This document shows, piece by piece, positions 28,249 to 36,020 of a DNA stretch of 64,000 bases (position 1 is its first letter; every line of letters starts with the position of its first letter). Both the position numbers and the translations under genes were made by a program. The notes below the pieces were generated by a model. That model worked only from the letters and a program-made list of their open reading frames with translations. It had not been told where the DNA came from and did no database searches. Source of the stretch: Mucilaginibacter aquariorum (GTDB lineage Bacteria > Bacteroidota > Bacteroidia > Sphingobacteriales > Sphingobacteriaceae); NCBI RefSeq assembly GCF_024498135.1, contig NZ_JANHOH010000001.1, positions 1,488,001 through 1,552,000 on the forward strand, in the 5' to 3' direction.

Positions 28249-29043
28249 ATGAGTAATTTTTTTGCTTATTTAAAAACCAGGCAATTCCGAAACACCATTT
28301 TATTGGTTGTAGCCACGGTTATCAGCATAGTTTTAATAGCCTTTTTCAGTCTTAGTTCGTACACCCGCCACGGCCAGGGCATACCCGTACCAAAACTAAA
28401 AGGCCTTAATGTTGATAAAGCCATGGGCCTGCTTACAGACCAGGGCTTTAACTATAAAATAGATTCGGTTTATGTACCGGATATAGCCCCCGGCACCATT
28501 GTAGAGCAAGACCCGGATGCCGGCACCAACGTTAAAGAGAGCCGTACCATATACCTTACCATGGTGACCCAACTGGCGCCAAATGTTTCCCTGCCGGATC
28601 TGACAACCGACCAAAGCATCTATCGCGAAGCGGTGGCCACCCTATCTAACTACGGTTTAAAGGTTGGCGATACTACCTATCGTTCGGACATTGCGCGCGA
28701 CCGCGTGCTGGAAGTACGTTTCGGTGGGCAAATTATAAAACCCGGTACAAAAATACCTAAAGGCTCTAAGCTTGATCTGGTATTGGGTAACGGCGAAGGC
28801 GCAAGCGAAGTAGAAATACCAGAGCTGTTAAATCTTGATCTGGATGCTGCTAAATTCTCTATTAAGGGCGCCGGGCTTACCGTTGGTACTATCACTTACG
28901 AGGGATCGATAACAGACTCTACCAATGTAGTAGTGGTTTCGCAATCACCTATGCGGAGCGATTCGTTAAGTAAAGCCAGTATTGGTACGCGTATTAATTT
29001 GACTGTATCACAAGGCAAACCAAGCGATGTCCCAACAAATTGA
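28249..29043 (+). CDS. membrane-anchored PASTA-domain protein
   Basis: Encodes 264 residues. One N-terminal membrane helix (ILLVVATVISIVLIAFFSL) precedes three PASTA repeats (PVPKLKGLNVDKAMGLL..., LPDLTTDQSIYREAVATL..., IPELLNLDLDAAKFSIKGAG...). PASTA domains bind muropeptides or beta-lactams; without a kinase domain this is probably an envelope-sensing or scaffold protein. It starts a forward run of five genes, with MltG two genes downstream, consistent with a cell-wall role. The stop overlaps the next gene. Confidence 0.9.
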   Translation: MSNFFAYLKTRQFRNTILLVVATVISIVLIAFFSLSSYTRHGQGIPVPKLKGLNVDKAMGLLTDQGFNYKIDSVYVPDIAPGTIVEQDPDAGTNVKESRTIYLTMVTQLAPNVSLPDLTTDQSIYREAVATLSNYGLKVGDTTYRSDIARDRVLEVRFGGQIIKPGTKIPKGSKLDLVLGNGEGASEVEIPELLNLDLDAAKFSIKGAGLTVGTITYEGSITDSTNVVVVSQSPMRSDSLSKASIGTRINLTVSQGKPSDVPTN

Positions 29044-29335
29044 TGCGGCAAAATTACAGCAACGGATACAAACCGGCGACACTTTAAACCTGCTTGATGT
29101 TAGGGAAGCGATAGAATATCATACCTTTAATATTGGCGGGCAGCATATCCCTGTATCAAAACTGAAGCAAAACATTAACAGTATCAATTACAACAAAACA
29201 GACGAGATTATCGTTATTTGCAGTGCGGGTATCAGGAGCGATACGGCGCAGGCTATATTAACAGAAAACGGTTTCCAAAATGTAGTGAACCTAAAAGGCG
29301 GACTTAAAGCCCTGCAAAAACTAAAAAATAAATAA
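29027..29335 (+). CDS. rhodanese-like sulfurtransferase
   Basis: Encodes 102 residues, a single-domain rhodanese: LLDVREAIEYHTFNIGGQHIP, and the active-site loop CSAGIRSDTA with the catalytic Cys. It transfers sulfane sulfur; the acceptor is unknown. The start lies 17 bases inside the PASTA gene, indicating cotranscription. Confidence 0.92.
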   Translation: MSQQIDAAKLQQRIQTGDTLNLLDVREAIEYHTFNIGGQHIPVSKLKQNINSINYNKTDEIIVICSAGIRSDTAQAILTENGFQNVVNLKGGLKALQKLKNK

Positions 29336-29355
29336 AAACACCTCCCCATTATACT

Positions 29356-30375
29356 ATGAAAAAATTTGTGATCGCGCTGGTGGTAATCATCATCATATCA
29401 CTGGCAGCAACCGGCGTATTTTACTACCTGCGCTACTTTGGCCCCAATGTTACCGATAAGCAGGAATACCTGTACATACGCACCGGATCTGACTTTGACG
29501 ACGTTTATAAAACCATACGCGAGCAAGGGATAGTTAAAGACACCACCACTTTTCTGTGGTCGGCACATAACATGAAATACCTTAGGGTTAAGCCGGGCAA
29601 GTACCGTTTAAAAAGCGGCATGAGCAACCGCAGCTTTATAAATATGCTAAAAGCGGGCAACCAGGAACCAGTAACCTTATTATTTCATAATTTAAGGCTG
29701 AAAGATCAATTCGCGGGTTTTGTATCAAAGAAGATAGAGGCAGATTCTGTTTCTATATTGAGGTTGCTTGATTCGGCCAAGTTTGCGGAGCAATACGGTT
29801 TTACTACCGATAATATTTACACCGTTTTTATCCCTAACTCCTACCAGTTTTACTGGAATACATCGGCAGATAAATTTTTTAAGCGGATGTATGAAAATTA
29901 CCAGAAGTTTTGGACGCCAGAGCGCAAGCAAAAAGCTGCCGATATAAAACTAACGCCCCAGGAGGTTTCGGTATTAGCTTCTATTGTTGATGCCGAAGCT
30001 TTGCATGACGATGAAATGCCCACCATTGCAGGCCTTTATCTTAACCGTCTTAACAAAGGAATGAAGCTGCAGTCCGATCCTACCGTTATTTTCGCGGTAA
30101 ACGATTTTACCATTAAACGCGTGCTTAATCGCGACTTAATTACTAATTCGCCATACAATACTTACATGTATAAAGGTTTGCCCCCCGGCCCTATCATGAT
30201 GCCATCGGTAAACGCCATTAATGCGGTGCTTGATCATAAAAAAACCGACTACCTGTATATGTGCGCCAAGGCGGACTTTAGCGGCAACCATGCTTTTGCC
30301 ACTAACGAGGCTGACCATAGGATTAACGCCAAGGCATTTCAGCAGGCACTTAACGACAGGAATATTAAACGCTAA
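29356..30375 (+). CDS. mltG: endolytic murein transglycosylase MltG
   Basis: Encodes 339 residues with one N-terminal membrane helix (FVIALVVIIIISLAATGVFYYL). A LysM-like module is followed by the YceG domain: FIPNSYQFYWNTSADKF, SIVDAEALHDDEM, AGLYLNRLNKGMKLQSDPTVIFA, and SPYNTYMYKGLPPGPI. The Glu of the SIV-D-A-E motif is the expected catalytic residue. MltG cuts nascent glycan strands near the membrane and sets glycan length. The stop overlaps the next start (TAATG). Confidence 0.96.
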   Translation: MKKFVIALVVIIIISLAATGVFYYLRYFGPNVTDKQEYLYIRTGSDFDDVYKTIREQGIVKDTTTFLWSAHNMKYLRVKPGKYRLKSGMSNRSFINMLKAGNQEPVTLLFHNLRLKDQFAGFVSKKIEADSVSILRLLDSAKFAEQYGFTTDNIYTVFIPNSYQFYWNTSADKFFKRMYENYQKFWTPERKQKAADIKLTPQEVSVLASIVDAEALHDDEMPTIAGLYLNRLNKGMKLQSDPTVIFAVNDFTIKRVLNRDLITNSPYNTYMYKGLPPGPIMMPSVNAINAVLDHKKTDYLYMCAKADFSGNHAFATNEADHRINAKAFQQALNDRNIKR

Positions 30376-30782
30376 TGTTCCAGAACGCCACAAAATTGAG
30401 GGTACGCTACGGCGAAACCGACCAGATGGGCTACATGTACTATGGCAACTACGCCGAGTTTTTTGAGGTGGGCCGTGTAGAAATGCTGCGAAGCCTTGGC
30501 CTTACTTATAGCGGCATGGAAGCATCGGGTATTATGATGCCTGTGCTGGAGCTGAAGTGCAAGTATCTTAAACCAGCCCGTTACGATGAGGAAATTACCA
30601 TCAACGTTATTATGGATAAAATGCCGGGTGTGAAGATCCATTTCCGCTACGAGCTGTTCAACGAACGGAAAGAGCTGATACACGTTGCCGAAACCCTGCT
30701 GGCCTTCGTTAATATGAAAACCAATCGGCCCTGCCTGCCACCGTCTGATTTTATTGAAAAACTAAAGCCTTTTTTTGAGTAA
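30375..30782 (+). CDS. acyl-CoA thioesterase (4HBT hotdog fold)
   Basis: Encodes 135 residues. RYGETDQMGYMYYGNYAEFF carries the catalytic Asp and the HxY-like tyrosines of YbgC/FadM-type enzymes, followed by the central helix EVGRVEMLRSLG. It hydrolyses an acyl-CoA; chain length is not predictable. Translationally coupled to mltG. Confidence 0.92.
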   Translation: MFQNATKLRVRYGETDQMGYMYYGNYAEFFEVGRVEMLRSLGLTYSGMEASGIMMPVLELKCKYLKPARYDEEITINVIMDKMPGVKIHFRYELFNERKELIHVAETLLAFVNMKTNRPCLPPSDFIEKLKPFFE

Positions 30783-30793
30783 TTTTAGCCATA

Positions 30794-31774
30794 ATGAAAT
30801 GGGCGCACAGAATTTTACTGCACTTTAAGTTTTACCAATACCTTACCGACTGGGCTAAAACTGTTTACATCCCTGGTTTCAGGCCGTTGCCCCTATACAC
30901 TGTTGTTGTGTTTTTTATAATGGAGATACAAAAAACTTCGTTAGCAAACCGCGCGGCGGCATTGGCTTACAATTTTATGCTGGCCCTTTTCCCGGCCATT
31001 ATATTTTTATTTACGCTGATAGCCTACATACCCATCAAAGGTTTTCAGAAAAGCTTGCTGGATCTATTCGCTTTGATAATGCCTGTAAACGCCTACAATG
31101 CCTTCCATGATACCATTTTTGATATTATAGCGCGCCAAAACGGCAAACTACTCTCCATCGGTTTTGTAACGGCTTTATATTTTGCTACCAACGGGGTTAG
31201 TAACTTAATGCAGGCCTTTAATAAATCATCGCTAATACTGGAAACCCGTACCTGGCTTAAAAGGCGGTTTATAGCTCTTGTGTTGACAATTGTTATCAGC
31301 GTAGCCTTACTTGTAGCTATTGTTATTATGATAGCCGGGCAATATGTAATTCATTTTATACAAAAAAGGTTTGACAGCGACGCGCAGTTCTGGTTCTGGT
31401 TAATAGCCTTCTCACGCTGGTTAATAATATTGGTGATATTCTTCATCAGCATTTGCATATTGTACCGCTACGGGCCTTCAAACAAGCGCAAATGGAAGTT
31501 TATTAACCCCGGCTCTATCCTGGCTACATCACTGGCCATATTAACCTCGATAGGCTTTACTTACTACACCAATAATTTTTCATCATACAACACGGTTTAC
31601 GGCGCCATCGGCACATTGATAGTAGTAATGATATATATGTACTTAAATTCGATGATTTTGCTCATTGGTTTCGAATTAAACGCCAGTGTTGACCTTTCCA
31701 AACGCACTATTCGCATATCAAAACCGCGTTTTAACACCTTCCGAGCTAAAAAAACAGACGATTCTGACAAATAA
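30794..31774 (+). CDS. YihY/BrkB family inner-membrane protein
   Basis: Encodes 326 residues with about six membrane helices. Motifs are SLANRAAALAYNFMLALFPAIIF, IGFVTALYFATNGVSNLMQAFN, GPSNKRKWKFINPGSILATS, and FSSYNTVYGAIGTLIVVMIYMYLNSMILLIGFELNA, all typical of the family. It was once annotated as RNase BN, which is not supported. Role unknown. Last gene of the forward run. Confidence 0.93.
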   Translation: MKWAHRILLHFKFYQYLTDWAKTVYIPGFRPLPLYTVVVFFIMEIQKTSLANRAAALAYNFMLALFPAIIFLFTLIAYIPIKGFQKSLLDLFALIMPVNAYNAFHDTIFDIIARQNGKLLSIGFVTALYFATNGVSNLMQAFNKSSLILETRTWLKRRFIALVLTIVISVALLVAIVIMIAGQYVIHFIQKRFDSDAQFWFWLIAFSRWLIILVIFFISICILYRYGPSNKRKWKFINPGSILATSLAILTSIGFTYYTNNFSSYNTVYGAIGTLIVVMIYMYLNSMILLIGFELNASVDLSKRTIRISKPRFNTFRAKKTDDSDK

Positions 31775-31825
31775 GCGAGTGACAATCAACCGTTTATAAT
31801 TAGTTTAAAAAAAGTTAACATCAAG

Positions 31826-31856
31826 TTTGGCAATTCGCCCCGGATTTGTACTTTTG
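31826..31856 (+). promoter_or_regulatory. Bacteroidota promoter of tRNA-Ser
   Basis: TTTG (31826-31829), a 19-base spacer, then TACTTTTG (31849-31856): an exact match to the Bacteroidota sigma-A consensus TTTG-N19-TAnnTTTG. The predicted transcription start falls at the first base of the tRNA gene. Confidence 0.85.
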
Positions 31857-31861
31857 TCCCC

Positions 31862-31946
31862 GGAGAGCTGGCAGAGTGGTCGATTGCGGCAGTCTTGAAA
31901 ACTGTTGACTGTAACAGGTCCTGGGGTTCGAATCCCTAGCTCTCCG
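31862..31946 (+). tRNA. tRNA-Ser (anticodon UGA)
   Basis: Acceptor arms GGAGAGC / GCTCTCC pair fully. The anticodon arm is CAGTC TTGAAAA CTG-type with anticodon TGA, a long variable arm follows as in class II tRNAs, and the T arm is CTGGGG TTCGAAT CCCTAG. No CCA is encoded. A tyrosine integrase gene begins 250 bases downstream, so the 3' end of this tRNA is the likely attachment site of the element. Confidence 0.95.
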
Positions 31947-31971
31947 CTGATTATCATATCAAAACATCATT

Positions 31972-32005
31972 AAGCCCTTAAATCGTTGATTTAAGGGCTT
32001 TTTTG
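31972..32005 (+). terminator. Rho-independent terminator after tRNA-Ser
   Basis: A 12-base stem AAGCCCTTAAAT / ATTTAAGGGCTT with loop CGTTG, followed by TTTTTTG. Lies 25 bases after the tRNA. Confidence 0.9.
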
Positions 32006-32061
32006 TTGCTTTTACTCAATCAAATCATACTTAAACGCTCAGAATTCTATTGAGTTATTCA

Positions 32062-32093
32062 TTGAGTAGTTGAAAGCTGAAAAAACTACTCAA
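32062..32093. promoter_or_regulatory. inverted repeat between tRNA-Ser and the integrase
   Basis: TTGAGTAGTT (32062-32071) and AACTACTCAA (32084-32093) form a 10-base inverted repeat; another TTGAGTTA half site lies at 32050. An AACCTTTGTAG box follows. It could be an operator for int or integrase arm-binding sites; both are inference. Confidence 0.4.
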
Positions 32094-32196
32094 CGGAACC
32101 TTTGTAGTTAACTGATAATCAACCTGTTCAATTAATAAACATCTTGATTTAAAATGGCTTCAGATCGATATTTGTTAACCCTTATTTTAGTAACTT

Positions 32197-33414
32197 ATGT
32201 TGGAAAAAAGCTTCGGGCTCTTATTCTTTATGAGAAAGCCCAAAAACTACACAGCAGGTTTATTACCTGTCTATCTTAAAATCACCGTAAACGGAAAGCC
32301 AAAAGAGATTTCTACAAAACGGAACTGGAATCCCGCCAAATGGAGTTCGGAGGCCGGCCGAGCGCTTGGCAACAAGGAAGAGGTCAAAACTTTAAACGCT
32401 TATTTAGATGAACTTCAACAAATGGTTTATCAGGCGAGGAAATCGCTGCTCGAAAACAACAAGCCTATCACTGCCGATGCAATCAAATGCATCCTTACCG
32501 GCAGCACAGAAAAAAAGAAGAGCATCCTTACAGTGTTCCGACATCACAATGAGCAAATGAAGGCCTTAGAAGGCGTAGATTTTGCCCCGGGTACAGTAGA
32601 GCGCTATACAACTTCCTATAAGCATACAGAAGAGTTTATAATCTGGAAATATGGAACAAACGATGTACCTATTTCAGATCTTGACTTTGAATTCATGTCC
32701 GAATATGCATTTTGGTTAAAATCAATCCGCAGGTGTAATCATAATACAACGATGAAATATCTTGCCAACTTCAAAAAGATAGTGCTTATCTGCGTTAAGA
32801 ACAGGTGGCTTCCCTCCGACCCGTTCGAGCAGTTTAAACTTACCAAACGTATTGTTGACCGTCATCCCTTAAGCAATGAAGAGTTGCGAATGATTGAGGA
32901 AAAAACTTTTGTTACTGACAGGTTAAACATTGTGAGGGATATGTTCTTATTTAGTTGCTACACCGGGCTCTCTTATATCGACCTAAAACAATTAAAGGTG
33001 TCCGAAATCACCAAAGGCATCGACCAGGAAAAATGGATTTTTGCAAAACGACAAAAAACGAAAATTCAAATCCATGTACCTATCCTAAAGCCGGCGCTTA
33101 AATTAATTGATAAATATAAAAACCATCCAAAGTGCTTAAATGAGGGATTAGTTTTTCCAGTTCTTACTAATCAAAAAATGAATAGTTATTTAAAAGAGAT
33201 CGCTGACTGTTGTGGAATAACAAAAAATTTGACTTTCCATATTGCCAGGCACACTTTCGCAACAACAATAACCTTGGGAAATGGCGTGCCCATCGATTCG
33301 GTTTCTAAGATGCTTGGGCATACTAACTTATTACAAACTCAGCACTACGCTAAAGTGTTGGATGTAAAATTAAGTCAAGACATGCGGCAATTGAGGAAAA
33401 ATTTTAAATCCTAA
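32197..33414 (+). CDS. tyrosine integrase of the IntDOT type
   Basis: Encodes 405 residues. The N-terminal arm-binding domain (KPKNYTAGLLPVYLKITVNG) is followed by a core-binding SAM-like domain and a catalytic domain with CYTGLSYIDLKQL, FHIARHTFATT, MLGHTNLLQTQHYAKV. The catalytic HxxR, His and Tyr are present; the first catalytic Arg is Ser (TGLS), the feature known for the CTnDOT integrase. It lies next to tRNA-Ser, reads away from it, and marks the left end of a probable integrative conjugative element. Confidence 0.93.
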   Translation: MLEKSFGLLFFMRKPKNYTAGLLPVYLKITVNGKPKEISTKRNWNPAKWSSEAGRALGNKEEVKTLNAYLDELQQMVYQARKSLLENNKPITADAIKCILTGSTEKKKSILTVFRHHNEQMKALEGVDFAPGTVERYTTSYKHTEEFIIWKYGTNDVPISDLDFEFMSEYAFWLKSIRRCNHNTTMKYLANFKKIVLICVKNRWLPSDPFEQFKLTKRIVDRHPLSNEELRMIEEKTFVTDRLNIVRDMFLFSCYTGLSYIDLKQLKVSEITKGIDQEKWIFAKRQKTKIQIHVPILKPALKLIDKYKNHPKCLNEGLVFPVLTNQKMNSYLKEIADCCGITKNLTFHIARHTFATTITLGNGVPIDSVSKMLGHTNLLQTQHYAKVLDVKLSQDMRQLRKNFKS

Positions 33415-33491
33415 TGGTATTCATATAAAAAAATCCGCTGCTAATTTTCCGATTACATTTAAGTCAAAAAAATATTGACTAAAATTCAAGA

Positions 33492-33562
33492 GGTTCGATT
33501 CCCCTACGGGCTAAAGAAGTTCAGCCTTTTGAGCAGCCCGTAGGGGAAACTTTTCGAACCCC
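33492..33562. repeat. inverted repeat resembling a tRNA T-arm/att remnant
   Basis: GGTTCGATTCCCCTACGGGCT is followed, after a 22-base spacer, by its near reverse complement (AGCCCGTAGGGG perfect for 12 bases, then AAACTTTTCGAACCCC). GGTTCGATTCCCC is the form of a tRNA T loop and acceptor end. The rest of 33415-33776 has two more TTCGA-containing pieces (33602, 33662) and no gene. Confidence 0.5.
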
Positions 33563-33776
33563 TTTTTAGATGACTTAAGGAAATTGGATAGTTAGAATTT
33601 GGTTCGAGTCTTGCTCCCGCTAAGTGAATTATTCAATACGGCCAGCCCCAATAGGACTAAAGTCGAACCGTTTAACGCAAAATATGAAGGCCTTGTCTAA
33701 CATTTTCTGATTGATTCGAGGCCATTTTGGGGACGAATGATCAGAATTATATATTTATACTTTTATGATCCAACCA

Positions 33777-34622
33777 TTATCGAAGAGAGGCAAGAAATTG
33801 CTCTTTGGTAATAGCTCGTTCTTTCATTGTTTTGAATCTTTCGATGTGCTGAATAGTATCAACCGGCATTATATAACAATTCCCATTTCGATATCCTCTC
33901 GATGAATTGTCTCTAATCCATTCAAAAACAATATTATCGCTTACAATACTAATGTCGTTTCCCAGCAACTCACCTCTACTCGGTTTATAAATTAAAGTGG
34001 TTATTTTTTTTGCTGTTCCATCATAATATTTATCATGATGATCAAGCATTTGTAAAACCTTTTCACGATTTGCATTGAAATATGTCGAAACAATTATGAA
34101 GATTCTAATAACCTCGCCGTCTCTGTTTAACAATTTCTTTTGTGGTTCAACAAATGGCCTTTGATCCTCTTCTTCAGGGGCGCTGCTTCCCCATATTCCT
34201 ACGTAATATGCATCATTCACTATGTGGGTCGCATAGTAACCCATCTTTCCAATTCCTCTTTCTAAAATGTCTTCGATAGCCTTAGTGGTGTAATCGTCCA
34301 ATTGACTAGGATTTAATATAAACTTACTACGATCTAGTTCCTCGTGAATGGTTAGCAATTCCTTAATTTTTGTTGCGCCAATAATATTATCTAATGTTAA
34401 ATATTCTTTTTTCTTAAGATGTGCCAACATCTGACTTTCTGATATTACGTCAATTTCACGATTTTCCAGCCAGAAAATGATTATTGAGAACATTACAGAG
34501 ACATAAATTGTAACGTAAGCGTAAAAGGTGTCACCATACCTTGTAATAGAATATGCAAAAATAACACCTACAATAAGTTGTGCCAAAGGAAACCAATGTT
34601 TAGGGAGTTTTTGTTGTGGCAT
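33777..34622 (-). CDS. membrane-anchored hypothetical protein
   Basis: Encodes 281 residues. Two N-terminal membrane helices (WFPLAQLIVGVIFAYSITRYG and FYAYVTIYVSVMFSIIIFWL) are followed by a soluble cytoplasmic domain of about 220 residues (YYVGIWGSSAPEEEDQRP, IRIFIIVSTYFNANREKVLQ, RGYRNGNCYIMPVDTIQHIE). The soluble part alternates strands and helices and somewhat recalls HKD/phospholipase-D-like sensor regions of Bacteroidota islands, without the HKD motif. AT-rich like its surroundings. Function unknown; accessory to the island. Confidence 0.7.
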   Translation of the reverse strand: MPQQKLPKHWFPLAQLIVGVIFAYSITRYGDTFYAYVTIYVSVMFSIIIFWLENREIDVISESQMLAHLKKKEYLTLDNIIGATKIKELLTIHEELDRSKFILNPSQLDDYTTKAIEDILERGIGKMGYYATHIVNDAYYVGIWGSSAPEEEDQRPFVEPQKKLLNRDGEVIRIFIIVSTYFNANREKVLQMLDHHDKYYDGTAKKITTLIYKPSRGELLGNDISIVSDNIVFEWIRDNSSRGYRNGNCYIMPVDTIQHIERFKTMKERAITKEQFLASLR

Positions 34623-34776
34623 AAAAATAAGTCGAATTCTTAAAGATAATAATCTTTAGAAAATTTAGCTACGACTAAATTTATTGCTCCCCTGACTGGA
34701 CATAATTCGAACCATTTGATAGACGAATTAAAGATTTTAAATGAATTAAAGGTTGCTTAAAGGCGATTCCTTTTCC

Positions 34777-34972
34777 TTATGTTATTCCTCTATAAAAATT
34801 TATGCCCCTCCAATAAATTAGCCGAACTCCTTTTGATTCGATAATTGTATTGATGTTCAATTCACCTACGTTATTCACCTTCCAAACATTTTCATCTAAA
34901 TCTTTTAGTAGAAAGTTGTTTTTAGCAAAGTAATCTCGCAGTGCTGTTTGAGGAAGCTCCGTGCCTTCAATA
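34777..34972 (-). pseudogene. C-terminal gene remnant at the edge of the GC-rich module
   Basis: On the minus strand the frame reads TIEGTELPQTALRDYF, LLKDLDENVWKV, NINTIIESKGVRLIYWRG and ends FYRGIT-stop. It looks protein-coding, but an in-frame stop lies immediately upstream, exactly where base composition changes to the GC-richer block. It is probably the tail of a gene cut by insertion of that block. The rest of 34623-34981 is AT-rich with no gene. Confidence 0.45.
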
Positions 34973-34981
34973 GTAGATTAT

Positions 34982-35248
34982 TCATCGGGTTGTTATGGGT
35001 TCAAATGGTTGTTGCCTGGTGTCCTCAGTCGGTTGGTCAGTCTTGTTCTGTACAGATGGCTGTTTATAGCTAAAGGCGACCCTGACTTCAAGGATTCTGT
35101 TTTCTTTCACCAGCAATACCTGCACGTGTTCGCCACTGGCCAGTTGGTCCTGGATATGGGCATAGGCGAAATCACTGCCCTGGGGGTCCATCCGGGCCTG
35201 CCCCAGGCCGTTGATCATGCCGAAGCGTTCTCCTTCAGAAGCTTTCAT
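34982..35248 (-). CDS. small hypothetical protein, last gene of the ABC-3C block
   Basis: Encodes 88 residues (MKASEGERFGMINGLGQARM, FAYAHIQDQLASGEHVQVLLV, VRVAFSYKQP) with a polar, probably disordered tail. Its ATG overlaps the stop of the endonuclease-like gene by ATGA, so the two are coupled. No known domain. The GC-rich composition matches the ABC-3C genes upstream. Confidence 0.6.
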   Translation of the reverse strand: MKASEGERFGMINGLGQARMDPQGSDFAYAHIQDQLASGEHVQVLLVKENRILEVRVAFSYKQPSVQNKTDQPTEDTRQQPFEPITTR

Positions 35249-35969
35249 GACGGGGTACTCCCAGTTCTGCGCTTTTTAAGGTGCGGGATCAGGAAATCAA
35301 AGGGCACCATCATATCCGAAGGGATGGGTTCCAGGTTTTCGTCGTGGTAATATTCTTCCAGGCTTTCTTCTGCATGGGTATAGGCATGCCATAGGAACGC
35401 CAGCTCCTCGTGGTTCAATCGGCTGAAGTCGAGCTGGTGGTACAGATCATATAAGGCTTTGGGGCCGGGCAGGATATGATGGGACACCCATTGCAGCAGC
35501 AGGCTGCGAACGAGGCGTACGTGGTCATCGGCGAAATATTTAACGATGATATCCGGGAAAAGTAGTAGTTGCTGTTTTAGGAATTTGCCGTCGATGATAT
35601 GGATCATAAAAGGTTCGGTCTGCCGGGCTTTTTCAAGCCAGTCGCGGGTGGCGGTGGTCAGATAGGAAGATACGCTCAGCAAGAAATGGTCAGCTTTTTC
35701 TACCTTGGCCCAGTTGATCTTTTCGACGACATGGTCGAGGGGAAGGCCTATGCTATGCCGTTTACATTCGATGAACCATTTTTCGGTATAAGGGGCAATG
35801 ATGCTGTCGGTAACCGTGCGCCGGGCTTCATATCGCGGCTATGATCGGCTCGCCCTTGGCTCCAGGCCATGGTATGAAAGCGGAACCTGACCAGGAGGTC
35901 ATAGCAAAGTTCCTCGAATTGTTTCCAATCGAGCCGGTCAAAATCGATGTCTTCTTCCTGGTAGGCCAT
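35245..35969 (-). pseudogene. Mrr-like restriction endonuclease with a frameshift
   Basis: Two overlapping frames make one protein of about 241 residues. The N-terminal frame reads LDWKQFEELCYDLLVRFRF then GRADHSRDM, after which it runs off. The other frame resumes at EARRTVTDSIIAPYTEKWF and continues IECKRHSIGLPLDHVVEKIN, AKVEKADHFLLSVSSYLT to the stop at 35245. Restoring one base near 35829 (ATGAAG to ATGGAAG) gives SRDMEARR. The joined product has the PD-(D/E)xK pattern D...ECK with the helix FEELCYDLL, as in Mrr-type REases. It is either a real inactivating mutation or a sequencing error. It lies 51 bases downstream of the ABC-3C ATPase, in the same direction. Confidence 0.75.
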
Positions 35970-36020
35970 ATCGGTTGTTTGAATGAATGGTTCGTCAAAT
36001 CCCGTTTTAGATCAAAGCTT

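Noticed and set aside
31597..31785. Minus-strand 62-codon frame inside the YihY gene
   Set aside because: Antisense shadow of a well-supported membrane protein.
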